From: Diphasiastrum complanatum
Lineage: Eukaryota; Streptophyta; Lycopodiopsida; Lycopodiales; Lycopodiaceae
DNA: 64,000 nt
Direction: 5' to 3'
Assembly (NCBI GenBank): GCA_029204225.1
Contig: CM055105.1
Location: 13,250,721 to 13,314,720 of the forward strand
Shown here: piece by piece, positions 34,501 to 44,170 of the stretch
How the letters are laid out: every line of letters starts with the position of its first letter
How positions within the stretch are numbered: position 1 is the stretch's first letter
Made by a program: the position numbers and the translations under genes
Notes under the pieces: model-generated
The model's input: only the letters and a program-made list of their open reading frames with translations
What the model was told of the DNA's origin: nothing
Database searches by the model: none

Positions 34501-35516
34501 ATCCCTATTATGTTGTATTTCACTCGTGGCCACAACTACCAAATCCATACCAATGGCCTTTGGCCATTTATTTTCTAGGTCAAGGATCCAGCCCACTTTC
34601 TTAGGAAACTGACCTTCTGGTAGGATATAGAGAGTTTACGAGCCCATAAATGTTGTGATGGGTCCTCCATCTGGTAGCTTTGTGATTTAGATCTGGTAAG
34701 CTATTTCAATTAAGAACCGTGTGGAGCAAATCCTCATGGGTGCACTAATAAAGCAATTCATTCTATTCTAGAAACCTTTGCTGGAGAATAGGTTGTTTCT
34801 ATTTTTATAGATGGCCATGTCAATTTGTTTCTAACTTGGTATCAAAGCAATTTCCAGGGTATGTAGTGTTTCTGTCTCTAGTGGTGTGTTTTACCCATCA
34901 GCTATGCTTTCTAGTTAGGTTTTGAGCAAGCTAAAGTGACGAATCATTTTGTCCATGAGGAAGTAGGGATATCATTCGATGGGCTTTGCTCTTTTGTGCT
35001 AGCTTTCATCATGACCGACTCTGCCCTTTCGTGCACCCTCCTACCATTATTGAATTCTCATTAATGCATATCTTGCTTGCCTTCATTGCTTGTGTGTATA
35101 GGTGCTTAGAGGAGGAGTTTTGGAGGAGACCATGCCAAATTAATGCGAGTTTCGTCCATGAAGACCTGACCGCCCTACAGTGGAAAGAACGTAAGCAACT
35201 CATCGAGGAAGCGAATTCAAAAGGGAAAAAGGTTATATTCCGTGATGGACGACATTTTTTTGTCACTCCATCCAGAACTGATCACTCAGCGCCACCTCCT
35301 GCGTGAGAGCCTTTCATTGACGCTTGTTAGAGATTGTTCAGAGTTCGGTTGAGAGTTAGAGCAATGAAGAGATATTTTTTCTCTTCTTAGTTAGTTTTGG
35401 TTTTAGTTATGTTGTTTTGACGGCATTGCTCCCTCTTGGTGCCATCAATTTTGATGTACTTGTTCGTCTTATACGCCTTTTGGCATGGAAAAGACGTTAA
35501 TAAAACTTCTTCTTCT

Positions 35517-35551
<35 letters not shown>

Positions 35552-35667
35552 GCAGTTATCGTTTTTATGGATGATTGAGCTTTAAGCTCCTACTTGACAT
35601 GTACTTTTTCTTAGTCCTATGTACCTTAGGGTATTCAAGGACATTAATAAATTTTTCTTTCTTTCTT

Positions 35668-35698
<31 letters not shown>

Positions 35699-37246
35699 GA
35701 TTGGTCCTGTATTTGCAATGAGACAGGCTGCTACAACTAGACTTGGGAAGGGACATGCTTCCCTTGTACAACTAGAGAGGTTATGCTTTTAGAGATTTAT
35801 TTGGGATGCCCCGAGTAAATGTCGGCTTTTTGATACTCTTGTTATCTCGACATATGATACAGGCTAAGCCTTCCGTTCCACATCATATTATTTTCGCCGA
35901 GTTTGCAGTTCCACCCATTCAGCTTGATACCATCTTTCGGTTTACCACATATATTCAGAGAGTCAGGATATTCCCATTGAATGAGCAGAGGTATACATAG
36001 GCAACACTTACCTCATCTCAACATCTTCATAGTCAAGGCTTCCAGCTATCATGGTTTTCTCGGGCTTCTCGTTTACTTGACACACTTGGCATATCTATCA
36101 TGGACCTCCCATTGGGTACCCACGACTGCATCAGACAATTCCTATACAGAGCATGTTTGAGTCGAGCGTGGCAGGGACACCTTGGGGTCAAACCCTATCG
36201 GACTCACCTTTTGGAGGTGGATACAATAGGGTTCCTAGTTCTACCATGTTATTTGGATTCAGGATTATCGCATGGTTTGAGGTTCATACTGGGTCAGTTT
36301 AGAGTCTCATCACATCAGCTTGTGATTGAGACTGGGCGTTTTCAGAGTAGACTACGAGAGGAGCATATTTGACCTATGTGCTCACTATCCGTGATAGACT
36401 CTGAGGCACATTTCTTATTCAGATGTCCAACATACTATGAGATCAGAGGGAGATATCACTGTCTTTTTGAGATGCACTAGTCACTCTGCGGTCAACTATA
36501 ACATACTATGAGATCAGACAGAGATATCACTGTCTTTTTGAGATGCACTAGTCACTCTGCGGTCAACTATATGCACTAGTCACTCTGCGGATCCACGTTG
36601 TGTTGCACTCATGATCAGAGAGATGTTACTTCTGCGACAGGATCTATGTCAGCAAGCTTAGTCTAGTCACCCTGACATACAGCTCCAGATCACATCCTTT
36701 TTTTCTCGCAGGAGGTCACGGCATGATCCTGACTTAGAGGATAGTGAGATTGATGATGACTCTCGACACAGACGTGAGATGACGTATCACCCCAATTCCT
36801 GTTGCTCACAGGATCACTGGCATGAGGAGACACACACTTCACAGACGACCTCCTAGACATTACCTCCAGCTGTAGTCTCCATTACATCTTTCTTCAGTGG
36901 CAGCAGGATTTGATTGGATGATTTTTATGATGAGCATATACATGTGTACCATCACCACCATCATAGATACATTTTGTCAGTAACAATAATTAGCAGTTAT
37001 CAGACATTGGTAGCTATTAGACGGTAGTTGTTTTTAGTAGTTACATTTCATATATGTTTTCTTTAATGTTATTGGAGATGTTTTACGCGCTCCTATTTGC
37101 ACACCACACTTGATGTGTGCTTTATTGTCTTTTATGCCTTTTGGCATGGAAAAGATGTTAATAAAGCTTTCTTTCTTTCTTCTCTCTCTCATCCTTATTC
37201 ACCTATCATATACCCACGCTCTACCCTTCTTCTCTCTTTTTCCCCA

Positions 37247-37303
<57 letters not shown>

Positions 37304-40300
37304 CTGTCCCGCTCCTGCCCCTCGCTGCCCTTGCTGTCCTCGCTGCCTGTCTCTCTGCCCCCCCCGCTGCCTGTCCCTCTTCCCCCTCACCGATCCTGTC
37401 CTTCTGCCCTCGCTGCCTGTCCCTCTTTGTCCCCTGACCTTGACTGATGATAATGGAACACAAATAGGAAGCAGTCAGCCCCCCACCCCCTTCTTCTTCC
37501 CCCTCGGCCTCGGCCCTCTCCTCTCTCCTTGGTTCTCCTGCCCCCTCTCATTATCCCCTCTCATCCTCTAAGGAAACCTACTCTCCTGCGCAGGCATTTG
37601 AATAGTACATTCTTTCTTGTATGGAGCAGAATGCATTGGAATCTAGCCATCTAAGGATTGAAATGGGTCAAATGAAAGCTACCATACAAGCTATGGCAAT
37701 TGAGAAGTAGACTATGATGGCCTGGATCATCTGTTTGGAAGAGGCCTTGAACAGGAAAGAAGAACCAGCCACCACCAACAATACAAAAATCCAAGAATTA
37801 GAGGAACGAATTGAGCAGCATAAAGCGGAAACCAAAACATGGGCCTCTCTATTCAAAGAAGGCGGCAAAGAAAGTACACCTTGTTGAAATAAATGCCTAT
37901 TTTGCCCCTTAAGGCTTGTATACTTGTAACTTGTAAGTTGTGCATAAGACATGGGGTTAAAACATTCATGTACATAGTACACCCCACTTGTGCTAATTAG
38001 GCAAGTAATAACAAGTAGGTTGAGTACCCATGTGGGTTCTAGAGCTAGAATTAGCAAGACACCACCTCTATACAGTACATGCTAAATGTAGCCCTCAAGC
38101 ACCCCTTACCCCCACAGACAACTAGATTCGATTTTGCAATAGCTCTACAAGTGGACATGTATAGTTCCTTGTTGGTGACAGGAACCTCGTTGTGCATTTT
38201 ATAGAATGGGTCATAATATAATGATCCTGTTTTAGGTCTCATTAGATTAAGCCTTTGAGCTGGCAAGAAGCATGGTTGGAAATTGAAACCATTAGGCACC
38301 TCACCAGAAGAATGGATGGACATGAGGTAAGTAAGATTGGAGGAATGAACAGTTGGGGTAGGCAAGAGGCAGGAGCATTGAGTGGATCAACCAAGCGGCA
38401 GAATGGGAGGAGATTCAGCCTACGGAATGCTATAACCAAGGAAAAAAACCTTACTTCGTAGATTCCTACAGCAGTTGTCAACATGAAATCGCCAAACAGA
38501 AGATTAAAGATAGACTCATTACCCACATACAAATGTCATTGTGAGAAGCTGTATCCAACATTCTCCCTGCCAGATGAACGAAGTTCAATTGAAAAGGACA
38601 CACATAGTCGTCCTCTATGCATTTTACTCTTTAGAGCTCCTTCCATAAAAAGGAGATTATGCACAACAATCTTCCACAATGACTTCCCTTAGTAGAAGCA
38701 TCACCTATTACCAAGTTCTTGCTAGAACTCCTCTTGTTCCTTTCATTGACCGAATGGTTGGCTTTATAGTGTGCCTAGGCCTCTGTGGATAGCCACTTTT
38801 AAGCAAAAAGCTATTCACTCATTTTTATCTCAAGTCTCCTTGGACCCCAATGAGACTGACACCCAATTGGCCTTCTTCTGGACCCCCCTAATCTGAAGTC
38901 AATAAACTCTGACTGACATAAGACAATGGCCCAAAATTGGTCATTTTACCCTCTTACAGGGAGAGGGCATGAGGCAGAGAAAAGAGGAAGGAGCAGCTGG
39001 TGTGCATGCAGGTAGAGGAGGATCGAGCAGGTCCCAAGAGGGAGATGATTATGTGGGAGGAGACGAGCATTAAGTGGATCAAGTAAGATACAGGATGAGA
39101 GGAGATTGATGGTAGGAGCAGGAGGTAGGGAGAGGGAGAGAAGATAAAATCAGAGGTTGGAGCAGCTTTCGAGCATGCAAGCCATAGTTTTCAGAAAAGA
39201 GAAATTTGGAAATGAGAAAAGAGAAACACCACTTCATCACATAGTAGTGAGAGTTTTCGAAATTTTCGTCACTCAATCGAAACATTCAAATGGTAATAAA
39301 TTTGCTGCATTCAGTACTTGTAATAAATTTAATAATATGCTGAATCACGTTTTTCATAACTCATTTCATCACTAGAAAGCTTGTTTTCAATGTGCAAAAG
39401 TGCTTGAAGTTGTTTAATATGTTTTAGAAATTGTTGTCTCCCAAAATGTTTTCCACATGCGTTTCCCATGATGGGGAAACATGTTTCCCCATCCAAAAAC
39501 ATGGGGAAATGGTTTTTTTTAAACTATGGTAGGAGACATGCAAGGTGGACACATGGAGCAGGAACCAGGAGGAAGGTTTTCGATTCAGCAAGAGGCAAGA
39601 AGCCTTCCTGTAGGCAATGAGAGAAGGCAGGAGGTGATGGAGCATAGTGAGAGAGAATGTGGGAACTCCACCGGGCCCCTATAAAACATGCCACCTGTTC
39701 CCAGACCTTAGAAGCCCAGGAGTTTCTGTATAATCCAAATGCAATCAAACCAATGCATCAGCCTCAATCTGCTAGATATTTGAAACGGGTTTGTTCCTTA
39801 ATCTGATTATCTGATTACTACGTTTTTCTGCAGAATCCCAGCAAAATTCGTATATTGACACCTGCCTCGATGCTCAGTCTTAAACTGTGATGACACACAC
39901 TGATTGCCCGTATTGTCTCTGTCTCTGTATATAGTTGCCCGTTATCTATTAACTCTCAGGATATGGTTTTTTATTTTCTTTGTAAAAAAACGTATTTTTT
40001 TTTCGAGTCCCGCGTTCTGTTCCGGAACTCGTTCTGGAACTCGTTCCGTTCCGGAACGGGCAACTAAGTCCCAGACAAGCAATGTCCTCACAGGAGCACT
40101 TTTTTGGAAACATGACAACTGTGACTTCATAATGTGCATTCCCTGGCACAGGCACTGTTCCAGGTTGCGGGACATGGGACTGCACACCCCCACTTTTCCT
40201 GCACAGAGAATGAGATAAATCTTCCCTTTTTGCACCTTATTTTGATTTGACGTATGCAATATCTAGTTACCCCCATTCACAGTACTTTACATATGATGAT

Positions 40301-42056
40301 TTACCATTTGAGTTTTTTTTTGGTTTATACATGTGTGTTTACAATATTTAATTCGTTTTAGATTTCAGGTTGCCATGCATATACATACATGACTATTATG
40401 CACTATGATGATGTGGCATTCATGTTCCTGTTTCCATTTTCTTGGGAACGTTCTTGCTCCTGTTTCAATTCCTGTTCCCTGGTGACTTTGTGGCGGAGGC
40501 AGCAGGCAAACAATTTATTATTTTTTGATTAACATGGAAAGAATGTTCAATATTATTGGAACGCCCATGTTCATCGGAGGCATTGCAACTGTCCAGACGT
40601 TCAGAATGTGTACCAATGCAACTAAGCTACTTTCTTGTAATATGACTGTCGGTTAGGTAATGGAGGTGTTAAGAGCCTATTAATATTAATGATACATGCT
40701 TCATGTGGAGCTTTTCGAGTTACTTCTTCTGAGCTCCTTCATGATAGAACTCAGGTAAACAGAGTTGCATCTGCAAGGAGGTTGGTTATAATCTGTCCTT
40801 GATATCTTTGTTGGAGGATATCATCATTTAACAGCTCTGTGGCCTTTAAATTTTTTGTTATTATGATTAGCTTGTGAATGTGTTTGTGACTATAGGTAAT
40901 CCAAGGAGATTTTGTCATGTTTACATTTGCTCTACTCACGTCAGCTAACATGCTCTGTGCACGTCATTTCTGATTCATGATAAAGTGATTGGAAGAAGTT
41001 TTCCGAGTCAAGCAGTGAACGCCAATCGGTTTTCTTATATGAAAACAGGGTTGTCCTTTACAAAATTTGACTTTTTTGGGCCCCTTGAAAACAAAGTGGT
41101 AAAAATTGTGAGTCTCGGTTTCTCGGTTTGTCTGTTTTATATGGGCTGATATTTATGAGACGTTCTATGACAGTCAGAGAGCGAGTTAATTATGGACTTC
41201 TATTTGCACGTGTCACTTAGATCACGTACCGATGATTTGAGGATGTGGTAGTGTGCGGCACTTCGTATATTGTAATATGCCGTTGCTTCTAAAGTTTTTA
41301 GGAACCAAACCTGCACTCTTCCCTTTGAAGCTTGGGAGCTATCTGGATAGGCCCGCAATGCCTTATGTGAAAGATCATATTCTGATCCTTAAGGATAAAG
41401 GAGCTCTTCCATTTCTTTTCTGATGTAGTGTGGCTGAGTTAACAATCGGTGCATTTGGATCTACCGTCAGTCTTTTCTGATCACCTTCTGAATACAAGGT
41501 TCATTTCCACGAATTTTAGATTGCTTCAAATTATTACCTTTTTTAAATTTAGTCTGTTTTTCCTCGCTTCAGGGTTTGGCACAACAAAGTTTGCTCTGTC
41601 ATATCAGGTGTGTGCCTGCTTGTAATGGCACTGGCAAAGTTGTTTTTGCATGTAAACCTGAAAGAAAAACTACATGCATGACTCCAAGATGAAGCTTCTG
41701 TCCTCCTAAAAAGGGCTTCAGGGACACTGTTGCGAGACATGAGATGCCTTTGTTCTGGCCGTAATCAGTTTCTTTACTTAATTTTACAACCCACAGCAAT
41801 CTTTTATGTAAGCTTTATTTATGAAGTTTTGTTTGAACTTTGTCCTCACTGAATCTTCAATTTCAAGAGGTGTTTACGAAGGCTTTTTATCGGTATGCTA
41901 GTTCTCACAAAGAGATTTGTTATTTTTGTGCAGGTTGATCGAAGTATTATTGGTGGGTTGGTGATTGATGTTGAAGATAAGCATATTGACCTGTCAGTTG
42001 AGAATAGGATAAGGCAGATAGAACAAGTCATCAAGGAAGCCTTTGGGGAGATTTAA
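20515..42056 (+). CDS. ATP5: Mitochondrial ATP synthase subunit OSCP (delta), five exons
   Basis: Joining 20515-20673, 32731-32974, 33274-33386, 34133-34219 and 41934-42056 gives 726 bases in one frame: 241 codons plus TAA. All four introns obey GT-AG. The product is the oligomycin-sensitivity-conferring subunit, which ties the F1 head to the peripheral stalk of mitochondrial F1Fo ATP synthase. Signs: an Arg-rich amphipathic presequence without acidic residues ([17 protein letters not shown]); the N-terminal six-helix domain with [32 protein letters not shown] and DVTKNFL; LAENGRL across the exon 2/3 junction; and the C-terminal IIGGLVIDV...DLSV strand pair. Length matches plant OSCP (about 240). 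The plastid delta subunit is a paralogue; the presequence and the KNFL..LAENGRL block favour the mitochondrial one. No stop or frameshift is seen. Confidence 0.93.
21272..21475 (+). repeat. Degenerate 47-bp tandem repeat, pyrimidine-rich
   Basis: Units begin with CAATC(C/A)TC and contain TCCT(C/T)GTGCCTTCTTA(T/C) text. The starts at 21361, 21408 and 21456 are 47-48 bases apart, and a more diverged pair occupies 21272-21360. The ORFs seen over it are a by-product of the repeat. Confidence 0.7.
22154..22400 (+). repeat. 77-bp direct repeat pair
   Basis: The block starting GTCCATGGAGTGTTGTC and ending ATATTAAG(A/G)CAT occurs at 22154-22230 and 22324-22400 with only three differences seen by eye. 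The 93-base spacer between them is not duplicated. Confidence 0.85.
22449..22526 (+). repeat. Uninterrupted (GA)39 microsatellite
   Basis: 78 bases of perfect GA dinucleotide inside intron 1. Perfection over this length implies recent expansion and likely polymorphism between individuals. Confidence 0.95.
23200..24341 (-). pseudogene. Gypsy reverse transcriptase remnant, antisense in intron 1
   Basis: Frames 23982-24341 ([29 protein letters not shown]), 23592-23831 ([36 protein letters not shown]) and 23288-23650 ([25 protein letters not shown]) reconstruct a Gypsy/chromovirus-type RT. The catalytic box reads FLSD in place of Y(L/V)DD, so the first catalytic Asp is lost. Frameshifts separate the pieces. 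Confidence 0.85.
24330..24540 (+). pseudogene. Gypsy RT fragment, sense, YLDD box
   Basis: On the + strand the text reads [19 protein letters not shown], then, past stops, [13 protein letters not shown] and LDYLGHVIS. This is the palm of a Gypsy RT with an intact YLDD. It begins where the antisense RT at 23200-24341 ends, so the two are joined back to back. Confidence 0.8.
24541..28040. other. Intron 1 stretch without recognisable genes
   Basis: Only short, unconnected frames occur and none has a domain I can name. It includes a GGAACGGGCAACTA 14-mer at 24553-24566 that recurs in intron 4. Confidence 0.5.
28041..28420 (+). pseudogene. hAT transposase C-terminal dimerisation domain
   Basis: After a splice-acceptor-like GTGATTCAG, the frame reads [38 protein letters not shown], a TAG, then [10 protein letters not shown]. 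The pattern WW..F..D.P.LR.LA.RI...C.A..CERN(W)S is the hAT dimerisation (hATC) signature; the TAG replaces the invariant Trp (TGG to TAG). A second piece at 28296-28400 ([18 protein letters not shown]) fits the tail of such a protein behind an intron. The rest of the transposase is missing. Confidence 0.75.
28648..29114 (-). repeat. 3' LTR of Copia E
   Basis: The - strand starts TGTTGGAATGTAAG immediately after the purine run CTTAAGGAGGG (29115-29125) and is taken to end near 28648 at a TG/CA boundary. A TATATATA run lies near 28815. The outer boundary is less sure because no second copy is present. Confidence 0.6.
29231..29326. repeat. 45-bp tandem repeat, period 51
   Basis: Two apparently identical copies, 29231-29275 and 29282-29326, start TCATCCCCAATCATGTCC. 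The period of 51 bases is 17 codons, and on the - strand both encode [10 protein letters not shown] in frame. Confidence 0.9.
29578..31140 (-). pseudogene. Copia E integrase fused to rearranged 3' sequence
   Basis: A 520-codon open frame. Residues 1-170 are integrase ([12 protein letters not shown] with the second Asp, [12 protein letters not shown] with the catalytic Glu, [12 protein letters not shown]). About 170-340 are an acidic linker and the RT entry ([17 protein letters not shown]). Then an in-frame jump lands at [20 protein letters not shown], the end of RT, skipping the whole catalytic palm. The last 140 residues do not resemble Copia. The frame stays open across these joins, unlike its neighbours. 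Confidence 0.8.
31291..32730. other. Intron 1 tail without genes
   Basis: No coding region. It holds GGTTCGAACC text near 31964 and CGATTCGATTCGGC near 32020. The last 40 bases are the polypyrimidine tract and acceptor of exon 2. Confidence 0.5.
32731..32974 (+). CDS. ATP5: OSCP exon 2, N-terminal helical domain
   Basis: Acceptor TTTATATCAG, donor G|GTACTA; ends in phase 1. It encodes [17 protein letters not shown], the ESELKQVV helix, [15 protein letters not shown] and [11 protein letters not shown], the F1-alpha-binding helical bundle of OSCP. Reading through the donor gives a stop after about eight codons, which fits the exon end. Confidence 0.92.
33274..33386 (+). CDS. ATP5: OSCP exon 3
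   Basis: Acceptor TGTTTCAG, donor GTAAGT, phase 1 to phase 0. With the G from exon 2 it reads [20 protein letters not shown] then [19 protein letters not shown] is the most conserved block of the family and directly joins KNFL of exon 2. Confidence 0.93.
34133..34219 (+). CDS. ATP5: OSCP exon 4
   Basis: 29 codons, acceptor TTTTCTTGTAG, donor CAG|GTATTC, phase 0 both sides. It encodes [20 protein letters not shown] and QSLVVNQQ, matching the conserved LP..E...L...L helix and the start of the C-terminal strand. Confidence 0.9.
35085..35520 (+). pseudogene. LINE 3' end with short ORF piece
   Basis: The frame 34986-35306 ends with [20 protein letters not shown] and RDGRHFFV, similar in style to the C-terminus of LINE ORF1 proteins. 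It is followed by a 3' UTR with GCCTTTTGGCATGGAAAAGA (35475-35494), TTAATAAAA and a CTT/CT tail to 35548. The same 3' end recurs at 37136-37190. Confidence 0.55.
35640..35698 (+). repeat. LINE-type 3' tail with (CTTT)n(CT)n
   Basis: The text GGACATTAATAAATTTTTC is followed by CTTT repeats then a CT run. It resembles the other LINE tails in this intron and is probably the end of another insertion. Confidence 0.5.
35806..37190 (+). mobile_element. LINE 3' segment: C-terminal ORF2 and 3' UTR
   Basis: The frame around 36100-36480 reads [48 protein letters not shown]. This is the conserved C-terminal cysteine finger of LINE reverse-transcriptase proteins (CxxC...EHHFLF.CP). The TGA stands where the first Cys is expected. 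A 71-bp tandem duplication follows, then a 3' UTR ending TTTTGGCATGGAAAAGATG with TTAATAAAG and (CTTT)n. Confidence 0.75.
36430..36590 (+). repeat. 71-bp tandem duplication inside the LINE
   Basis: ACATACTATGAGATCAGA starts at 36430 and again at 36501. A third partial copy (ATGCACTAGTCACTCTGCGG) ends at 36590. The copies differ by a few bases. Confidence 0.88.
37255..37298. repeat. (CT)n microsatellite
   Basis: A CT run directly after the LINE tail, followed by C-rich text with CTGCC/CGCTGCC repeats to about 37440. The Leu/Ser and Arg/Glu ORFs over it are products of the repeat. Confidence 0.9.
37624..37887 (+). pseudogene. LINE ORF1-like coiled-coil fragment
   Basis: The + frame reads [20 protein letters not shown], an in-frame [22 protein letters not shown] and [18 protein letters not shown], with heptad-like hydrophobic spacing. 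This resembles the coiled coil that trimerises LINE ORF1 proteins. It is a fragment with no clear partners; the assignment is tentative. Confidence 0.4.
39470..39493. repeat. Perfect 24-bp palindrome
   Basis: The half-site GATGGGGAAACA is followed at once by its exact reverse complement. A further CATGGGGAAATGG half lies 9 bases downstream. In DNA this could extrude a cruciform; in the OSCP pre-mRNA it could fold into a hairpin. Confidence 0.85.
41934..42056 (+). CDS. ATP5: OSCP exon 5, C-terminal domain
   Basis: Acceptor TATTTTTGTGCAG, phase 0. It encodes [33 protein letters not shown] and a short tail before TAA. The DxSIIGGLV...DLSV strands are the C-terminal hallmark of OSCP, the part that contacts the peripheral stalk. 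Confidence 0.92.
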   Translation, partial: VDRSIIGGLVIDVEDKHIDLSVENRIRQIEQVIKEAFGEI

Positions 42057-42300
42057 GTAGTCTTGTATTCAAACAGTTTGCAGAGTTCCGTGTGTTTGGA
42101 ACATTTGTCTTATCAATAATGTAATATTGACCAGTGTCATGATTTCTTTCAGTAACTGAAACCTGTCTATCCACCCTAATAACTTGAAGACCTTCATTGC
42201 TATGAATCTGAAGGATGTAAACCATGTCATATTTTCAACAATGTGCCTGTGGGCCGCAGTTATTTTTGCAATGATGTGTTGTGCCTAAACTGAGGGCTAT
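42057..42300 (+). other. Probable OSCP 3' UTR
   Basis: After the TAA, AT-rich text holds ATCAATAATGTAATATTG near 42112, which could serve as a near-upstream poly(A) element of plant type. The exact cleavage site cannot be told. Confidence 0.5.
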
Positions 42301-43186
42301 TGATAAGTGCTTATTTTCAACCTGTAAAAGGTTGTATTTGTACCCACAGGTTTGTTGGACTCTTCTTTCCTGGATTTATGCATTTTATATCCATTCTACT
42401 TTCTATCATTTGCTCTTGAAAGCTCTACGATTATTGTTTTAGGGGTGTAAGCATGCGTGATGAAGTTATTGCATTTAGAAGATTTAAAGAAATATTACAC
42501 AAGGCTACAACTCGAGACACAGACGTATACCAAGATATGTTGTTATGATAGTTTTTGGCATTACGATTTGATAAGTTGAAAGTAGTTAAGTTCAAAACAA
42601 TGAATAAAGGATTATATTAGATCTTTGATTGTCCATTACTTTGTCCATCTCATCAAATCTAACAACAATGATCGACAGCAACTAAATTGAAAATCAAGTC
42701 GAGTTCAGATGGAGAGTCGTGGCCGGATAAATAAGTAACCCCATGTTTGTGAAAATTGTGCTCAACTCATTACCATGTGTAGACCAAGGCTTGTGGTGGT
42801 CGTGGGTCATGCGGTGGGTGTATTATAAACTTAATTTGCAGAAGGTTAAAACAAAGTCAAATTAGTCAGTGCATTATTAGCAAGGCTGCCACTTATTTCA
42901 TTGGGAGGTTGAATATAATGATTTATAACATCTTTGTTATTCATTTGTAATGTTTTACCTTACAAAACAATGTGACAATAAAAAAAACGTTCTCAACTAG
43001 CGGTGTGCCCGCCGATGGTGGGCAGCCGATGGTGTGCGTGCGAGTGCATGCTGTGGAAAGAGAGAGAGAGAGAGAGAGAGAGGAGGGAGGGCACATGCGC
43101 CCTCCCTACGCCCCCTCGCACACCTCCCTGTGCCCTCTGCGTGTGCTTGCCCTTGCGCCCCTTCCCTATGCCCTCCCTGTGCCTCT

Positions 43187-43229
<43 letters not shown>

Positions 43230-43589
43230 GTGTGACATGGGGGGAGTAGGCGTGACATAGGGAGGGAAAGGAGTGGTGAGTGAGGGAGAGTGTAGGTGTG
43301 ACATGGGGGGGAGTAGGCGTGGCATAGGTTTGATCACACACTCTTTCTAAAATAGTTTTAACTATATAGATGTAGGATGAATCAAAATTACTCAATGAAT
43401 GGTATTCGAGAGAGAACTCTATTTGTCTTTGAAAAGGTACAAAGGTTCTAAGAATCAGTTGGGGCTTGAAGGCTCTCGCATTTGTAGTTTCTTGAAGATT
43501 TACGAGTCATTATTTAATAGCCTAGTAATGCACAACTAAAAGAATCAGTTGTGTATTTCATCTGGAGTTAAAATGTATGTAAAATGAAC
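42301..43589. other. Intergenic stretch with simple repeats
   Basis: No gene recognised. Contains (GA)n at 43060-43081 and 43191-43220, and a minisatellite-like duplication at 43229-43328. ORFs over the repeats are low complexity. Confidence 0.6.
43229..43328 (+). repeat. Minisatellite-like 33-bp repeat, period 66
   Basis: The block GGTGTGACATGGGGGGAGTA to GGCATAGG occurs at 43229-43262 and 43295-43328, separated by a G/A-rich stretch and next to a (GA)n run. Confidence 0.8.
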
Positions 43590-44170
43590 ACCCATTAGTC
43601 TGTGATCATCCTTGTATTTTATGTAGATAACATTATTTTTTGTGGGAACAATGTCAAGTTCATTGATGAAGCTAAATTAGCATTAGGAAAAGAGTTTAAA
43701 ATGCAAGATCTTCGATCTTTGCACTATATGTTACGTCTTGAGGTAGTTTGAACATCTACTTTTAGCAATCCAAGTATGATACTTTAGTTCTTAAAAGATA
43801 TAATATGGATAAGTGCAAAGGCATTGACACTCCTATGGAGCATCATGTAAGAGATCCAATAGATGGTGGTGAAAGATCCTTTGAGGACATCACCCTCTAT
43901 AGGAGTCTCATAGGCTCCTTGATTTGGCTCATCATTACTAGACCCAGTCTAAGCTTTTGTGTCAATAGGTTGAGTCAATTTATGCAGTCTCCTTTGATCC
44001 ATTAGTGGAAGTTGGCCAAGAGAGTGCTTAGGTATCTTTCATGCACTCTACATTTTGGTATCTTATATTGAGGATATAACCTTTGTTTGATTGGCTTTCA
44101 GATTCAGATTTTGCTAGTGATAAGATTGATATGAAGTCCACAAGTGTATTTGCAATATTTCTTGGAGATG
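43590..44170 (+). pseudogene. Copia F reverse transcriptase end and RNase H start
   Basis: Reads YVDNIIFCGNN (the second catalytic Asp of YVDD changed to Asn), GKEFKMQDL, KCKGIDTPMEHHVRDPIDGG, SFEDITLYRSLIGSLIWLII, RPSLSFCVNRLSQFM and SDSDFASDKIDMKSTS. Several frame breaks are present. Confidence 0.85.

Larger units (their letters stand above)
34220..41933 (+). other. OSCP intron 4, 7.7 kb
   Basis: Bounded by GTATTC and TTTGTGCAG. Contains LINE fragments (35085-37887), simple repeats, a 24-bp palindrome and a GTTCCGGAAC cluster. 37888-39460 and 40070-41930 have no recognisable coding sequence; several weak frames at 38050-38700 match nothing I know. Confidence 0.8.

Noticed and set aside
37097-37571. 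Leu/Ser/Pro-rich ORFs on both strands
   Set aside because: Translation of (CT)n and C-rich simple repeats.
38051-38692. Possible gene fragment in intron 4 (several frames of 70-104 codons on both strands)
   Set aside because: Frames overlap on both strands without a shared domain; nothing recognised, so not reported as coding.
42972-43395. Ser/Leu and Arg/Glu ORFs on both strands
   Set aside because: Translation of GA runs and a minisatellite; no independent evidence of a gene.
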